NCBI GenBank assembly: GCA_023411795.1
Contig: JAEYOK010000022.1
Location: 1 to 63,988 of the forward strand
DNA: 63,988 nucleotides
From: Bacillota bacterium
Lineage (GTDB): Bacteria > Bacillota > Clostridia > DSM-8532
Direction of reading: 5' to 3'
A model generated the notes under the pieces. It was not told where the DNA came from, did no database searches, and worked only from the letters and a program-made list of their open reading frames with translations. Positions 1 through 8,695 of the stretch are shown piece after piece. Positions within the stretch are counted from its first letter, which is position 1, and every line of letters starts with the position of its first letter. Position numbers and translations under genes: made by a program.

Positions 1-27
1 ACTTAAGTCCGTTATGAATACTCATCA

Positions 28-114
28 TGGTGCGAAAGGCGGGATTTGAACCCGCACGTCCTTGCGAACACTAGAACCTGAATCTAGCGAGTCTGCCAAT
101 TCCACCACTTTCGC
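28..114 (-). tRNA. tRNA-Leu (anticodon CAG)
   Basis: Reading the minus strand gives a complete tRNA: the acceptor stem starts GCGAAAG and closes with CTTTCGC, the discriminator is A, and the CCA end is encoded. The anticodon stem CTAGA/TCTAG encloses loop TTCAGGT, so the anticodon is CAG and the codon read is CUG. A long variable arm, as expected for a class II leucine tRNA, lies between the anticodon and T arms. The T loop is TTCAAAT. Confidence 0.96.
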
Positions 115-192
115 ATAAGCTAACGCATAGACTAGTATACATGAAAAATGCCTGAGAAACAAGTCTGATTTTTAAAATTTAATGGCAGTGAG

Positions 193-225
193 AATGAGTA
201 AAAGTCACCGTCCCCTCCACTCATT
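193..225. repeat. REP-like palindromic repeat, copy A
   Basis: A 33-bp unit bounded by 7-bp perfect inverted ends (AATGAGT at 193-199, ACTCATT at 219-225) around the core AAAAGTCACCGTCCCCT. It overlaps the stop codon of the exonuclease III gene. The same core recurs at 5031-5063 and in weaker form at 13181-13203 and 9662-9786, which marks it as a dispersed family. Confidence 0.7.
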
Positions 226-988
226 AAAACATATCTTCTATTAATAGCTCGACCGGGCAATGGTCAGAGCCCATAACATCAGCATGGATAACTGCATCTT
301 TGATTTTATCGCTTAAAGATTTTGAAACGCAGAAATAGTCAATACGCCACCCGGCGTTTTTCTCACGGGCCTTAAACATATATGACCACCAGGTATAGGC
401 ATCCTTTTTATCAGGATAAAAATGACGGAAAGAATCAACAAATCCAGCTTCCAACAGCTCTGTAAACTTATTTCTCTCCTCGTCGGTAAACCCTGCATTT
501 CTATGGTTTGACTTAGGATTTTTTAGGTCAATCTCTTTGTGAGCTACATTCATATCCCCGCATACTATTACAGGCTTGATCTTATCAAGGGTGACCAAAT
601 AATCTCTGAATGCATCCTCCCATTCCATCCTGTATGATAAACGTTCCAATTCTCTCTGAGAATTTGGGGTATAAACATTAACCAAATAGCATCCTGCAAA
701 TTCCAGAGTAATCACACGACCCTCGTGATCATGCTGATCGATTCCTATTCCATATGTCACATTCTGCGGTTTGATTTTTGTATAGATTGCAGTCCCTGAG
801 TAACCTTTCTTTTCTGCATAATTAAAGTATGAATAATAGCCCTCTAAAGCAAAATCCAACTGCCCTTCAGAGAGCTTTATTTCTTGCAAGCATAATATAT
901 CCGGATTTTTGCTGTCGAAAAAATCCAGAAAACCCTTTCCTATTACGGCTCTTAGCCCGTTCACATTCCATGATATCAGTTTTTTCAA
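224..988 (-). CDS. xth: exodeoxyribonuclease III (AP endonuclease)
   Basis: A 254-residue member of the Mg-dependent ExoIII/APE1 family, which cleaves DNA at abasic sites and degrades 3' ends during base-excision repair. Family signatures are present: SWNVNG at residues 6-11, LQEIK with the metal-binding Glu36, GDMNVAH near 150, and GSDHCPV with the catalytic His243 near the C-terminus. I place the start at a TTG (986-988). It has AGGAGG nine bases upstream, and translation from it gives the family's usual N-terminus, whereas an in-frame ATG further upstream lacks a site. The TTG overlaps the TGA of the upstream MutS-like gene (TTGA), so the two are probably translationally coupled. Confidence 0.93.
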   Translation of the reverse strand: MKKLISWNVNGLRAVIGKGFLDFFDSKNPDILCLQEIKLSEGQLDFALEGYYSYFNYAEKKGYSGTAIYTKIKPQNVTYGIGIDQHDHEGRVITLEFAGCYLVNVYTPNSQRELERLSYRMEWEDAFRDYLVTLDKIKPVIVCGDMNVAHKEIDLKNPKSNHRNAGFTDEERNKFTELLEAGFVDSFRHFYPDKKDAYTWWSYMFKAREKNAGWRIDYFCVSKSLSDKIKDAVIHADVMGSDHCPVELLIEDMF

Positions 989-2691
989 TATTCTTTTCCT
1001 CCTAATTGCGTCCATCTATTCTGTTGTTCAAAGGCCTCCACCGCTTTAGTTGCATCAATTACAATATCATCATCAAAGCCCATGATTTTTAGTAATTTTA
1101 TTGCGTTTCGCGATGAAGCTTTTCCATCCTTTATTCTATAATCAAATTTTATATCATCATCAGTTATTTCCTCTTCAAAATGCTTGTTTTCAAAAACTTC
1201 TCCCAGAATGTAAGTCAGCTCCACATCATGGGTTGCAGCAAAGATACATGTATTCATACATACCAAAGAATGCAAAAGTCTGGAGGCTGCTGCTATACGT
1301 TCAATAGTATTCGTTCCTCTCAAAACCTCATCTACAATACAAAGGCATGTTATATTACTATTTACCCTCGAAAAGATCCTTTTAAGCGACTTTATTTCTG
1401 CTATGAAATAACTTTCTCCATTTAATACGCTGTCTCGCAATGCCATAGAGGTAATGGGGAACAAAGGCTTTGATATCCATTTATCGGCTAAACAGAAGCC
1501 CATGGTATGAACCATAATAGTATTTATAGCAACCGTTTTTAGATATGTTGATTTTCCAGAGGCATTGGAACCGGTAAGGAGTGTTGGCCTTGTTGAATAA
1601 ACCGGATTCGGCGTACAGCTCTTTATAAGAGGATGTATGACATTCTTCCCATCAATATTTAAGTTCTTATCGTGAGTATCCCACATTATTTCAGGTTTAC
1701 AGTAAGAAGCAAGACTTTCCCTGTATGAGGCTATACTTATGGTTGCGTCAATTTCGCCGATAGCTTCAATTAACTGTGCAAACTCTTCATGATGCTTATT
1801 TAGGAACTTTACAGATGCTTGATAATTCCATATATCTATAAGGAAAACCATATTTACCAAGGAAAATGAATCCATAATCATGTCCCCTGTAAATCCAGAA
1901 ATAAAATTGTTTAAAGAACCTTTGCTCAAAATTGGCTTTAGCGTCCCACAAAGGTTACCAAGCTTATCGAACTTATCATTTAGCTCCTGTATCCTGTTTT
2001 TAAGAAGGATTTTTGCCAGCATTACAATCCTAGTTGCCTGAGTTATTGCCTCAAGACCTGAATGAATTTTACTCGCCTGTTTTTCATGATAAAAAGCATT
2101 GATACCCAAGGATAATACAAGCCAAAGCATACCGGCACCAATATTAATAAATAGAATAGGGAAAGCTAAGAAAGGAACAAAGGTGAGCACCTTATACAAC
2201 CATTTATCATCTATTCCCAGAAAATCCGAATTTTCAACTAAAATGTCCAGCCTGCTCGGTCTGAACTTACCTGTATTCGCTAGCAGCATCTGAATCTTTT
2301 CGCGTTCCTCACTGTGTCCGGCCCAATAGTCAATCAGCTTGACCCGGTCATTATATTGTTCTTTGCTATAAAGAGGTGTTCTTAAGATTGAGTAAAGAGC
2401 ATTATCACCCATGGATGTTATTGTGCTGTTCATTAGGCTATAGTAATTGTCCATTTCAAGGTCGTTCCAGGTAGTATCGTCAATTATTTGATCAGACAAG
2501 TTCTTAGTTCTGAGAGAAAATAGCTGTGAGAAGTTCTTAAAATCATATTCGTCAAACTCATTATCAGGAAGTTTGCCCCAGTTTTTTTTAATAGAGTTTA
2601 ATAGCTTGTTTTTTCTTTTTTTTGACTGATAAATCCCGCTTATTATTGAAATAATAATTAAAGAAACAACTATTACTATGAACTCCGACAT
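985..2691 (-). CDS. membrane-anchored MutS-family ATPase
   Basis: A 568-residue protein whose C-terminal half is a MutS/MSH ATPase domain. It has Walker A GSNASGKST near residue 371 and a Walker B/signature region IVDEVLRGTN near 452, followed by the ATHD loop. The N-terminus has one hydrophobic segment (residues 4-20), and a second hydrophobic pair lies near 165-200, so the protein is probably membrane-attached. It lacks the mismatch-recognition N-terminal domain of MutS and the Smr domain of MutS2. It belongs to the short MutS-related group found in Firmicutes, whose function is not established. The start follows AGGGAGG. It overlaps exonuclease III by four bases, so the pair forms an operon. 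Confidence 0.85.
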   Translation of the reverse strand: MSEFIVIVVSLIIISIISGIYQSKKRKNKLLNSIKKNWGKLPDNEFDEYDFKNFSQLFSLRTKNLSDQIIDDTTWNDLEMDNYYSLMNSTITSMGDNALYSILRTPLYSKEQYNDRVKLIDYWAGHSEEREKIQMLLANTGKFRPSRLDILVENSDFLGIDDKWLYKVLTFVPFLAFPILFINIGAGMLWLVLSLGINAFYHEKQASKIHSGLEAITQATRIVMLAKILLKNRIQELNDKFDKLGNLCGTLKPILSKGSLNNFISGFTGDMIMDSFSLVNMVFLIDIWNYQASVKFLNKHHEEFAQLIEAIGEIDATISIASYRESLASYCKPEIMWDTHDKNLNIDGKNVIHPLIKSCTPNPVYSTRPTLLTGSNASGKSTYLKTVAINTIMVHTMGFCLADKWISKPLFPITSMALRDSVLNGESYFIAEIKSLKRIFSRVNSNITCLCIVDEVLRGTNTIERIAAASRLLHSLVCMNTCIFAATHDVELTYILGEVFENKHFEEEITDDDIKFDYRIKDGKASSRNAIKLLKIMGFDDDIVIDATKAVEAFEQQNRWTQLGGKEY

Positions 2692-2801
2692 AAAACCCTC
2701 CCTAACATCATCACATATAGTCGATTATAGCCTTTATTTACATATTGAACAACTCTTTACCAAAGGTACTTTGCCTCATGACAAATTTCGTGTTTTTTTT
2801 G

Positions 2802-2830
2802 TTGCATTCCAGAATTTTGGATGATACAAT
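2802..2830 (+). promoter_or_regulatory. promoter of the pyrR-uraA operon
   Basis: The -35 TTGCAT (2802-2807) and -10 TACAAT (2825-2830) are 17 bases apart, and a TG lies one base before the -10 (extended -10). Transcription would begin near 2837, ahead of the PyrR leader. Confidence 0.75.
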
Positions 2831-2850
2831 ATGAAAGAACAAAATGTCTT

Positions 2851-2965
2851 TAAGATTGGTACAGAGATGCCGACAAGATATTAAATAGCGTTAAATCAAG
2901 GCGAGTGGAAACACCTGCCCAAATTTAGTGAAATTCAATCTTGTCTGCGACAAGATTTTTTTTTG
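2851..2965 (+). promoter_or_regulatory. PyrR-responsive attenuator leader
   Basis: The leader carries a PyrR binding hairpin: stem GGTA/TGCC around the hexaloop CAGAGA (2862-2867), with a lower TTG/CAA stem and a GA bulge, matching the known PyrR anti-antiterminator shape. Downstream is an intrinsic terminator, AATCTTGTC/GACAAGATT (2937-2957), running into nine T residues. The upstream GACAAGAT (2872-2879) can also pair with ATCTTGTC of the terminator, giving the competing antiterminator. High UMP would favour PyrR binding and termination before pyrR. Confidence 0.85.
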
Positions 2966-2998
2966 CCAATCTTTAAAGACCTTGCGGGGGACATTAAT

Positions 2999-3544
2999 AT
3001 GAAGCTTAAGGCACAAATAATGGATGAAATATCCGTTGAACGCGCTATAATCCGCATTGCTCATCAAATAATTGAGAAAAACCAGGGTGTTGAAAATATC
3101 TGCATCATCGGAATCAAGACCCGTGGCGTTCCTATCGCCTCAAGGCTTGTTATAGCAATTGCATCAATAGAAGGCGTTCAAGTAGAAATGGGAAAGCTGG
3201 ACATCAGCCTTTACCGTGATGATCTTACAAATCTTTCAAGTGATCCGGTTTTAAACTCAACAGATATTCCTTTTCCTATAGCAAACAAAAATGTTGTACT
3301 GGTAGACGATGTAATCTTTACCGGACGTACAGTACGCGCAGCTATGGATGCTATTATGGCTCTTGGACGGCCGGCGACCATTCAATTGGCGGCTTTGATT
3401 GACAGAGGCCACAGAGAGCTTCCCATACGCACAGATTATGTCGGAAAAAATATACCAACGTCTAAAGCTGAGGTTGTCGCTGTTCACCTGAAAGAATATG
3501 ACGGTGAGACAAGTGTCAGCCTATATGAAAAAGAGCTCAATTAA
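2999..3544 (+). CDS. pyrR: bifunctional pyr operon regulator / uracil phosphoribosyltransferase PyrR
   Basis: A 181-residue type I phosphoribosyltransferase. The PRPP-binding loop VLVDDVIFTGRTVRAA lies near residues 98-113. PyrR binds UMP and the leader RNA just upstream and causes termination when pyrimidines are plentiful; it also has weak UPRTase activity. The ATG at 2999 is chosen over an ATG at 2963 because it follows a GGGGGA site and because 2963 falls in the terminator T-run. The full attenuator precedes it and a uracil permease follows, a compact version of the usual pyrR-pyrP order. Confidence 0.95.
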   Translation: MKLKAQIMDEISVERAIIRIAHQIIEKNQGVENICIIGIKTRGVPIASRLVIAIASIEGVQVEMGKLDISLYRDDLTNLSSDPVLNSTDIPFPIANKNVVLVDDVIFTGRTVRAAMDAIMALGRPATIQLAALIDRGHRELPIRTDYVGKNIPTSKAEVVAVHLKEYDGETSVSLYEKELN

Positions 3545-3572
3545 TTTTAAATATGCAAGGGGGATTTTAATC

Positions 3573-4949
3573 ATGGAAAACAACAAGCAAGTCATCGGGT
3601 ACCTTCCCGACGAGAAACCACCAATATGGAAGCTTTTGCTATACGCAATACAGCAGGTAATAGTAATGTTCCCTGCCACAGTAGCAGTAGCACTTATCAC
3701 ACAGTTCCACATTTCGACGACTATCTTTGCAAGCGGTCTTGCAACTATCTGCTTCATTCTTGTAACAGGCAAAAAAATACCTTTATACTATGGCTCAAGC
3801 TTTTCATATCTTTCAGCAATCCTTGGTATAATGGGTTCTGAGGCTCTTGCAGGTTCAACATTAGATGAAAAAATAGCTATTGCACAGTTTGGTATTGTTA
3901 TGTCAGGTCTAGTATCAATAGCTGCGGGTCTTATTGTTAAACAGTTTGGCAGAGACTCCATAGAAAAAATACTGCCTGCTACAATCACAGGTCCAATCGC
4001 AATGGTTATTGGACTAACTCTTGCCGGAAATGCATTATCTGATGCAGCATCGTTTGGCGGAGCAATAAGCGCTCCCGAAGCACAGGCAGCACTTGCTGCT
4101 AACATGGCCTGGATTGTTTCATTAGTTACCTTGATTTCGACAATAATGTTCTCTGTTTACCTAAAAGGCTTCTTAGGACAGCTCCCCTTGCTCTTAGGTC
4201 CTATTCTTGGATGCATAACAGCGTTTATAATTAGCCTTGTAACAGATATCAACCTGTTTAAAATATTACCTGAAACTGCAAACAGCGGATTTTTCGCATT
4301 GCCGGTATTCACGCTTCCCAAGCCCAACTGGGCTGCAGTAGCCGCTATCATGCCGATAGCAATTGCCACTATTCCAGAATCAACTGCCCACGTATTTCAA
4401 CTAGATATTTATGTAAATGATTTAGCCAAGAAAAAGAAGACCGATAAAAAATATGATATCGGAGACAGACTGGGTCACAACCTTATTGGTGATGGTATCG
4501 GAGATATCGTAGCCGGCTTTATAGGCGGTCCTGCAGGAACAAATTACGGTGAAAACATTAGCGCAATGGCGATAACAAAGGTTTTCTCAATTCCGGTTCT
4601 CATGGCTGCTGCTGTTATTGCTATGGTAATCTCCTGCTTTACACCTCTTATTAATGCAATCTATGCTATTCCTACAGCAGTAATCGGCGGACTTGAAGTA
4701 TATCTATTCGGTGCCATAGCTGCCCAAGGTATTGCAATCATGGTTGAGAAAAAGGTCGACCTCTTCAGCTCAAAGAATACAGCAATTATTGCAACCATTA
4801 TGATAATTGGCCTTGGTGGACAATATTCCTTTGGAGGAAGCATTCCATTCTTCGGAATGAATATTCCATGTGTAGCCGGAGCCGCCATTTTCGGAATTCT
4901 TCTGAATCTGCTCCTGAGCATCGGTGGAAAGAAAAAGGTTTCAGCTTAA
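3573..4949 (+). CDS. uraA: uracil permease, NCS2 family
   Basis: A 458-residue multi-pass membrane protein of the nucleobase:cation symporter-2 family. It shows the family's VIVMFPATVAVA opening, the glutamate-bearing motif PESTAHVFQLD near residue 268 and the GPAGTNYGENI motif near 315, both lining the substrate site in UraA. It imports uracil by proton symport. The start is an ATG after AAGGGGGAT. An upstream in-frame codon lies inside pyrR and is rejected. It sits 28 bases after pyrR and shares the PyrR-controlled transcript. Confidence 0.93.
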   Translation: MENNKQVIGYLPDEKPPIWKLLLYAIQQVIVMFPATVAVALITQFHISTTIFASGLATICFILVTGKKIPLYYGSSFSYLSAILGIMGSEALAGSTLDEKIAIAQFGIVMSGLVSIAAGLIVKQFGRDSIEKILPATITGPIAMVIGLTLAGNALSDAASFGGAISAPEAQAALAANMAWIVSLVTLISTIMFSVYLKGFLGQLPLLLGPILGCITAFIISLVTDINLFKILPETANSGFFALPVFTLPKPNWAAVAAIMPIAIATIPESTAHVFQLDIYVNDLAKKKKTDKKYDIGDRLGHNLIGDGIGDIVAGFIGGPAGTNYGENISAMAITKVFSIPVLMAAAVIAMVISCFTPLINAIYAIPTAVIGGLEVYLFGAIAAQGIAIMVEKKVDLFSSKNTAIIATIMIIGLGGQYSFGGSIPFFGMNIPCVAGAAIFGILLNLLLSIGGKKKVSA

Positions 4950-4984
4950 TATAAAATAGTACTTAATATAAAATAGTGCGAAAC

Positions 4985-5018
4985 AAAGAAGTGGGTAAGA
5001 AAAACCCACTTCTTTTTT
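4985..5018 (+). terminator. intrinsic terminator after uraA
   Basis: An inverted repeat AAGAAGTGGGT/ACCCACTTCTT with a short A-rich loop runs into TTTTTT. It ends the pyrR-uraA transcript. Confidence 0.88.
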
Positions 5019-5030
5019 ACTGAAGTTTTC

Positions 5031-5063
5031 AATGAGTAAAAGTCACCGTCCCCTTTACTCAAT
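5031..5063. repeat. REP-like palindromic repeat, copy B
   Basis: It shares a 23-base stretch (ATGAGTAAAAGTCACC continuing to GTCCCCT) with copy A. It is bounded by inverted ends TGAGTAAA (5033-5040) and TTTACTCA (5054-5061). It lies between the uraA terminator and the end of the toxin gene. Confidence 0.7.
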
Positions 5064-5067
5064 ATCT

Positions 5068-5286
5068 TCAAATTTTACTGTTAAAATACTCTTTTGTTAC
5101 TTGTAATTGTTTATTAAGTATTTGTTTCCACATACTGCCATGTATTTCACCACTGCCCTTACTTACTTTTGTATGCAGTGTGGATCCATCATCAAGCTTT
5201 TTGCGATAATAATAGTGATCTGTTTCCTTATATAATTCCCACCCATCATTATCACAGAATCTTTTTAACTCTTTCCATCTCGGCAT
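5068..5286 (-). CDS. HicA-like mRNA interferase toxin
   Basis: A 72-residue basic protein with the layout of HicA toxins. An N-terminal helix and GWELYKETDHYYY motif supplies the expected histidine. It is followed by a beta-strand segment with a second histidine (STLHTKV) and a C-terminal helix. HicA proteins are double-stranded-RNA-binding-fold ribonucleases that cut mRNA. The gene starts at an ATG that overlaps the end of the upstream antitoxin by 22 bases, so the two are co-translated with the antitoxin first. It is more divergent than textbook HicA, so the assignment rests on size, histidine context and partner. Confidence 0.7.
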   Translation of the reverse strand: MPRWKELKRFCDNDGWELYKETDHYYYRKKLDDGSTLHTKVSKGSGEIHGSMWKQILNKQLQVTKEYFNSKI

Positions 5287-5699
5287 TTGATGATTTCCCC
5301 TATCTTATTTAAGTCATCTAAAATAAGCGCTTTAAAAATAAACGGTATTTGGCTCTTCCTATTTGGGGATGTTCCCCAAAAGTTAAAATCTCTATAAAAG
5401 TCCACCGAAAACTCCAATATGGATTTTGCCAGCTTTTGCTTTGCATCTTCTTCTGTTTCACCGTTTTCTACTAAATCTATTTCATTAAGTGATAATGTTA
5501 TACTACCATCAGACTCAATGAATCTTTCAGCCGTAAATGTATATGCTGACAGGAGATTCTCAAGAAAACCAACGTCAGACAATACCATATAGTCACGTGT
5601 TCTTTTTATAAACTGAGGTTTTTCACGAATTACACTATCTACAATTGAACTCCATTCTCTTCGCGCATCAGTTGCATTTATAACAAACATATTATTCAT
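5265..5699 (-). CDS. antitoxin with Phd-like N-terminus and HicB-like C-terminal half
   Basis: A 144-residue protein. Residues 5-45 (INATDARREWSSIVD...) resemble the DNA-binding Phd/YefM antitoxin fold. Residues 65-110, with alternating strands and the DLVENGETEEDAKQKLA helix, resemble HicB. It would neutralise the HicA-like toxin and repress its own promoter. The start chosen is the ATG at 5699, nine bases after GGAGGTG; a longer reading from 5723 would bury that site. A perfect GTACACTA/TAGTGTAC palindrome lies 32-53 bases upstream and is a good candidate operator. Confidence 0.7.
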   Translation of the reverse strand: MNNMFVINATDARREWSSIVDSVIREKPQFIKRTRDYMVLSDVGFLENLLSAYTFTAERFIESDGSITLSLNEIDLVENGETEEDAKQKLAKSILEFSVDFYRDFNFWGTSPNRKSQIPFIFKALILDDLNKIGEIIKCRDGKS

Positions 5700-5730
5700 C
5701 TCCGTTTCACCTCCATTATACAATTAATAT

Positions 5731-5752
5731 GTACACTATGTAAATAGTGTAC
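5731..5752. promoter_or_regulatory. palindromic operator of the toxin-antitoxin operon
   Basis: Perfect inverted repeat GTACACTA-N6-TAGTGTAC, placed just upstream of the antitoxin start. This is the usual position for an autorepressor site in a toxin-antitoxin operon. Binding by the antitoxin is inferred. Confidence 0.65.
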
Positions 5753-5807
5753 GTATTATTATATGGAGTATCTGATTGTTTATTCGTTTATTTAGGAGAA
5801 TCTATGT

Positions 5808-6329
5808 TTACTCTACAAAAACAGCTGATTGTGCTCGCTTTTCCAATTGCTCTTTTATAATTCTTTCTATTTCTTCTTTATCATCTTTATTAACAGAAAT
5901 AAACCTATCAATTATTGTATTATTTTCGGGACTATAACTAAGTTTAAGATTAAGATATATATTCCTATTAGTGAAATGAGGTTTCTAGTCAAAATCCAAA
6001 ATATTATCCCATTGTATGAAACCTGTAGAAAACAGCATGCCTTTCTCAGTGATACCCTCAGGTTTTGTAAAAATCACAGCTAAAATAATTATGGATGCTA
6101 ATAAACTGATAAAACCGGCAATAATCCAAATACTTTTTCCCATTCGGATTAATTCGCTTACTCCCCAAATGACATACACGAATGTAAGGGAAAAAGACAT
6201 TAATAATGCATTAAAAAGTCTGGGTCTAAACTTATATATATAATTACCAATAGACGATTTTAAACAATAAGTCATATGGGATATGCCTATCATAATCCAT
6301 ACAAGGGGTGTAGTAAATATTCCCATCAT
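5808..6329 (-). pseudogene. small membrane protein gene interrupted by an in-frame TAG
   Basis: From the ATG at 6329 the frame encodes 114 residues with about four membrane segments and ends IQWDNILDFD at a TAG (5985-5987). In the same frame, reading continues for 58 more sense codons (KPHFTNRNIYLNLKLSY..., ending KRAQSAVFVE) to a TAA at 5808-5810. The post-stop part is acidic, lysine-rich and protein-like, with no further stop. The simplest reading is a nonsense mutation, TGG to TAG, in a gene of about 173 codons of the membrane/PH-like type. A short functional protein or read-through cannot be excluded. Nothing identifies its role. Confidence 0.6.
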
Positions 6330-6432
6330 TTCCTTATCATCTCCCGGTTATCGTTACTACATATTATATCTATTACCATCTTATGGTTCAAGAGTGTTTA
6401 ACAAATTCAACTTCTTACGAATTCGTTTATCC

Positions 6433-6461
6433 TTGACCTTAGTTTAAATAAACCTGATAAT
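6433..6461 (+). promoter_or_regulatory. promoter of topB
   Basis: The -35 TTGACC (6433-6438) and -10 GATAAT (6456-6461) are 17 bases apart, about 57 bases before the topB start. Confidence 0.65.
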
Positions 6462-6517
6462 ATAGATACACATGTTTCGGACTAAACATAGGGTGTGTAG
6501 TAAAGGAAGTTGTTTTT

Positions 6518-8695
6518 ATGAGCAAAATATTAGTATTGGCAGAAAAGCCCTCAGTGGCAAGAGATATAGCAAAGGTACTTAAATGTAATCAAAACGGAAA
6601 CGGTTTTATATCAGGACCTAAATATATTGTTACCTGGGCTTTGGGGCATCTGGTAACACTTGCTCCACCGGAAGTTTACAACCAGAAATATAAAGCATGG
6701 AATCTCGAAGATTTGCCTATGCTACCTAATAAGACAGAGCTTGTAGTTATTAAGGAGACATCAAAGCAATTCGGTATAGTAAGAGGTCTTCTTCATAGAG
6801 ATGATGTAACCGAGCTTATTATTGCTACAGACTCGGGGCGTGAAGGCGAGCTAGTGGCTCGCTGGATAATAGAAAAAGCGGGTTTCAAAAAACCCATACG
6901 AAGGCTATGGATATCTTCTCAGACTGATAAGGCTATAAATGAGGGTTTCCAGAATCTAAAGCCTTCCCGTAACTATGATAACCTTTATCAATCAGCCCAA
7001 AGCCGAGCAGAAGCAGATTGGCTCATAGGTCTTAATGTAACCCGCGCTCTGACATGCAAATATAATGCCCAACTATCAGCCGGAAGGGTACAGACTCCCA
7101 CTCTTGCTATGATTGTTGAACGTGAGAATGAGATTAAAAGATTTGTCCCCAAGGATTTCTGGACAATAGGGGCAAATTTAAAAGGGTTTAGCGTCCTTTG
7201 GCAGGACAGAAAAACCGGACAAACACGCATATTTGATAAATCCAAAGCAGATGAAATAGTAAATAAAGTATCGGGCAAAACCGGTACAATTACAGAGGTA
7301 AATAAAGAAGCAAAAAAAGAGCTACCTCCTCTTGCCTATGATCTTACTGAGCTTCAACGTGACGCAAATAAAAAATACGGCTATTCTGCAAAGAAAACAT
7401 TGCAGCTAATGCAAAGCCTGTATGAGCAGCATAAGCTGGTGACCTACCCAAGAACCGACTCCCGCTATATAACAGACGATATAGTTCCCACCTTAACAGA
7501 ACGGCTTAAAAGCATAGCTGTTGGCCCATATCAAAAAGCAGCGCAACTTTTGCTTAGAGCAAAACCCAATGTTACTAAGCGTTTTGTAGACAACAGCAAG
7601 GTCACAGACCACCATGCCATTATCCCTACAGAGCAATATGTTAATTTGTCTTCATTGAACAACGATGAGCGCCATATTTATGATCTTATAGTAAAACGCT
7701 TTTTGGCAGTATTGAGTATGCCCTTTGAATATGAACAGACCACAGTTAAGTACGAAGTAGGAGGGGAATTATTCACTGCCCGTGGCCGCATTATTAAATC
7801 GCCGGGTTGGAAGAGCATTTACGACGGAGAGTTATCTGATGATAATGATGAAGATGATTCGGTTGAGGATGACAGACATCAGGCCCTTCCCCCTGTCTCA
7901 AAAGGACAGAGTGAGCCTATTACTCAAGTAAGAACATTAAACGGTAAGACCTCGCCACCTAAACGTTTTACCGAGGCCACATTACTTTCTGCAATGGAAC
8001 ATCCGGGAAAATATATGGAGAATAACGCCCTCAGGGAAGTAATCGAGGGAACCAGTGGACTCGGAACACCCGCTACCAGAGCCGATATAATTGAAAAGCT
8101 CTTTGACAGTTTCTACGTTGAAAGAAAGGGAAAAGAGATAATACCGACTTCTAAGGGTATACAGCTCATAGACTTGGTTCCACAGGATTTAAAATCTCCT
8201 GAGCTGACAGCAAAATGGGAGCAGCAACTCTCCTTGATAAGCAAAGGTCAGGCTAATTCATCCGCTTTTGTATCTAAAATGAAGGAGCAGGCAAAAAAAC
8301 TCGTTGGTACAGTTATTTCGAGCAGCCATGTATATAAGCATGAAAATATGACCCGAGAGAAGTGTGAAAACTGCGGCAAGTTTCTTCTTGAAGTCAACGG
8401 TAAGAAAGGAAAAATGCTGGTTTGTCCCGATAGAGAATGCGGGTTCAGAAAGAGTTTATCCATCATTTCCAATGCCAGATGCCCAGAGTGCCATAAGAAG
8501 ATGGAAATCCGAGGTGAAGGAGATGATAAATCCTTCTTCTGCGCATGCGGATACAGAGAGAAGCTTTCGGCCTTTAATAAGCGGAAAAGTGAAACAGTTA
8601 GCAAAAGGGATGTCCATCAGTTCCTGAAAAATCAGGATGACGACACCCCTATTAATTCTGCTTTGGCAGATGCCCTTGCTAAGCTAAAAAAATAA
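6518..8695 (+). CDS. topB: DNA topoisomerase III
   Basis: A 725-residue type IA topoisomerase that passes single strands to decatenate and relax DNA. It opens with a TOPRIM domain (LVLAEKPSVARDIAKVL; acidic motif ATDSGREGE near residue 105). The active-site tyrosine is in LVTYPRTDSRYI at about residue 310. The C-terminal 110 residues hold two four-cysteine zinc ribbons (CENCGK...CPDRECGF near 617-645; CPECHKK...CACGY near 653-680). The start follows an AAGGAAG site and a good promoter. It ends one base before the converging gene on the other strand. Confidence 0.96.
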   Translation: MSKILVLAEKPSVARDIAKVLKCNQNGNGFISGPKYIVTWALGHLVTLAPPEVYNQKYKAWNLEDLPMLPNKTELVVIKETSKQFGIVRGLLHRDDVTELIIATDSGREGELVARWIIEKAGFKKPIRRLWISSQTDKAINEGFQNLKPSRNYDNLYQSAQSRAEADWLIGLNVTRALTCKYNAQLSAGRVQTPTLAMIVERENEIKRFVPKDFWTIGANLKGFSVLWQDRKTGQTRIFDKSKADEIVNKVSGKTGTITEVNKEAKKELPPLAYDLTELQRDANKKYGYSAKKTLQLMQSLYEQHKLVTYPRTDSRYITDDIVPTLTERLKSIAVGPYQKAAQLLLRAKPNVTKRFVDNSKVTDHHAIIPTEQYVNLSSLNNDERHIYDLIVKRFLAVLSMPFEYEQTTVKYEVGGELFTARGRIIKSPGWKSIYDGELSDDNDEDDSVEDDRHQALPPVSKGQSEPITQVRTLNGKTSPPKRFTEATLLSAMEHPGKYMENNALREVIEGTSGLGTPATRADIIEKLFDSFYVERKGKEIIPTSKGIQLIDLVPQDLKSPELTAKWEQQLSLISKGQANSSAFVSKMKEQAKKLVGTVISSSHVYKHENMTREKCENCGKFLLEVNGKKGKMLVCPDRECGFRKSLSIISNARCPECHKKMEIRGEGDDKSFFCACGYREKLSAFNKRKSETVSKRDVHQFLKNQDDDTPINSALADALAKLKK

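Noticed and set aside
5829..6083. A plus-strand frame of 84 codons opposite the interrupted membrane protein
   Set aside because: It has no ribosome site, and the minus strand shows a coherent, longer protein on both sides of the TAG.
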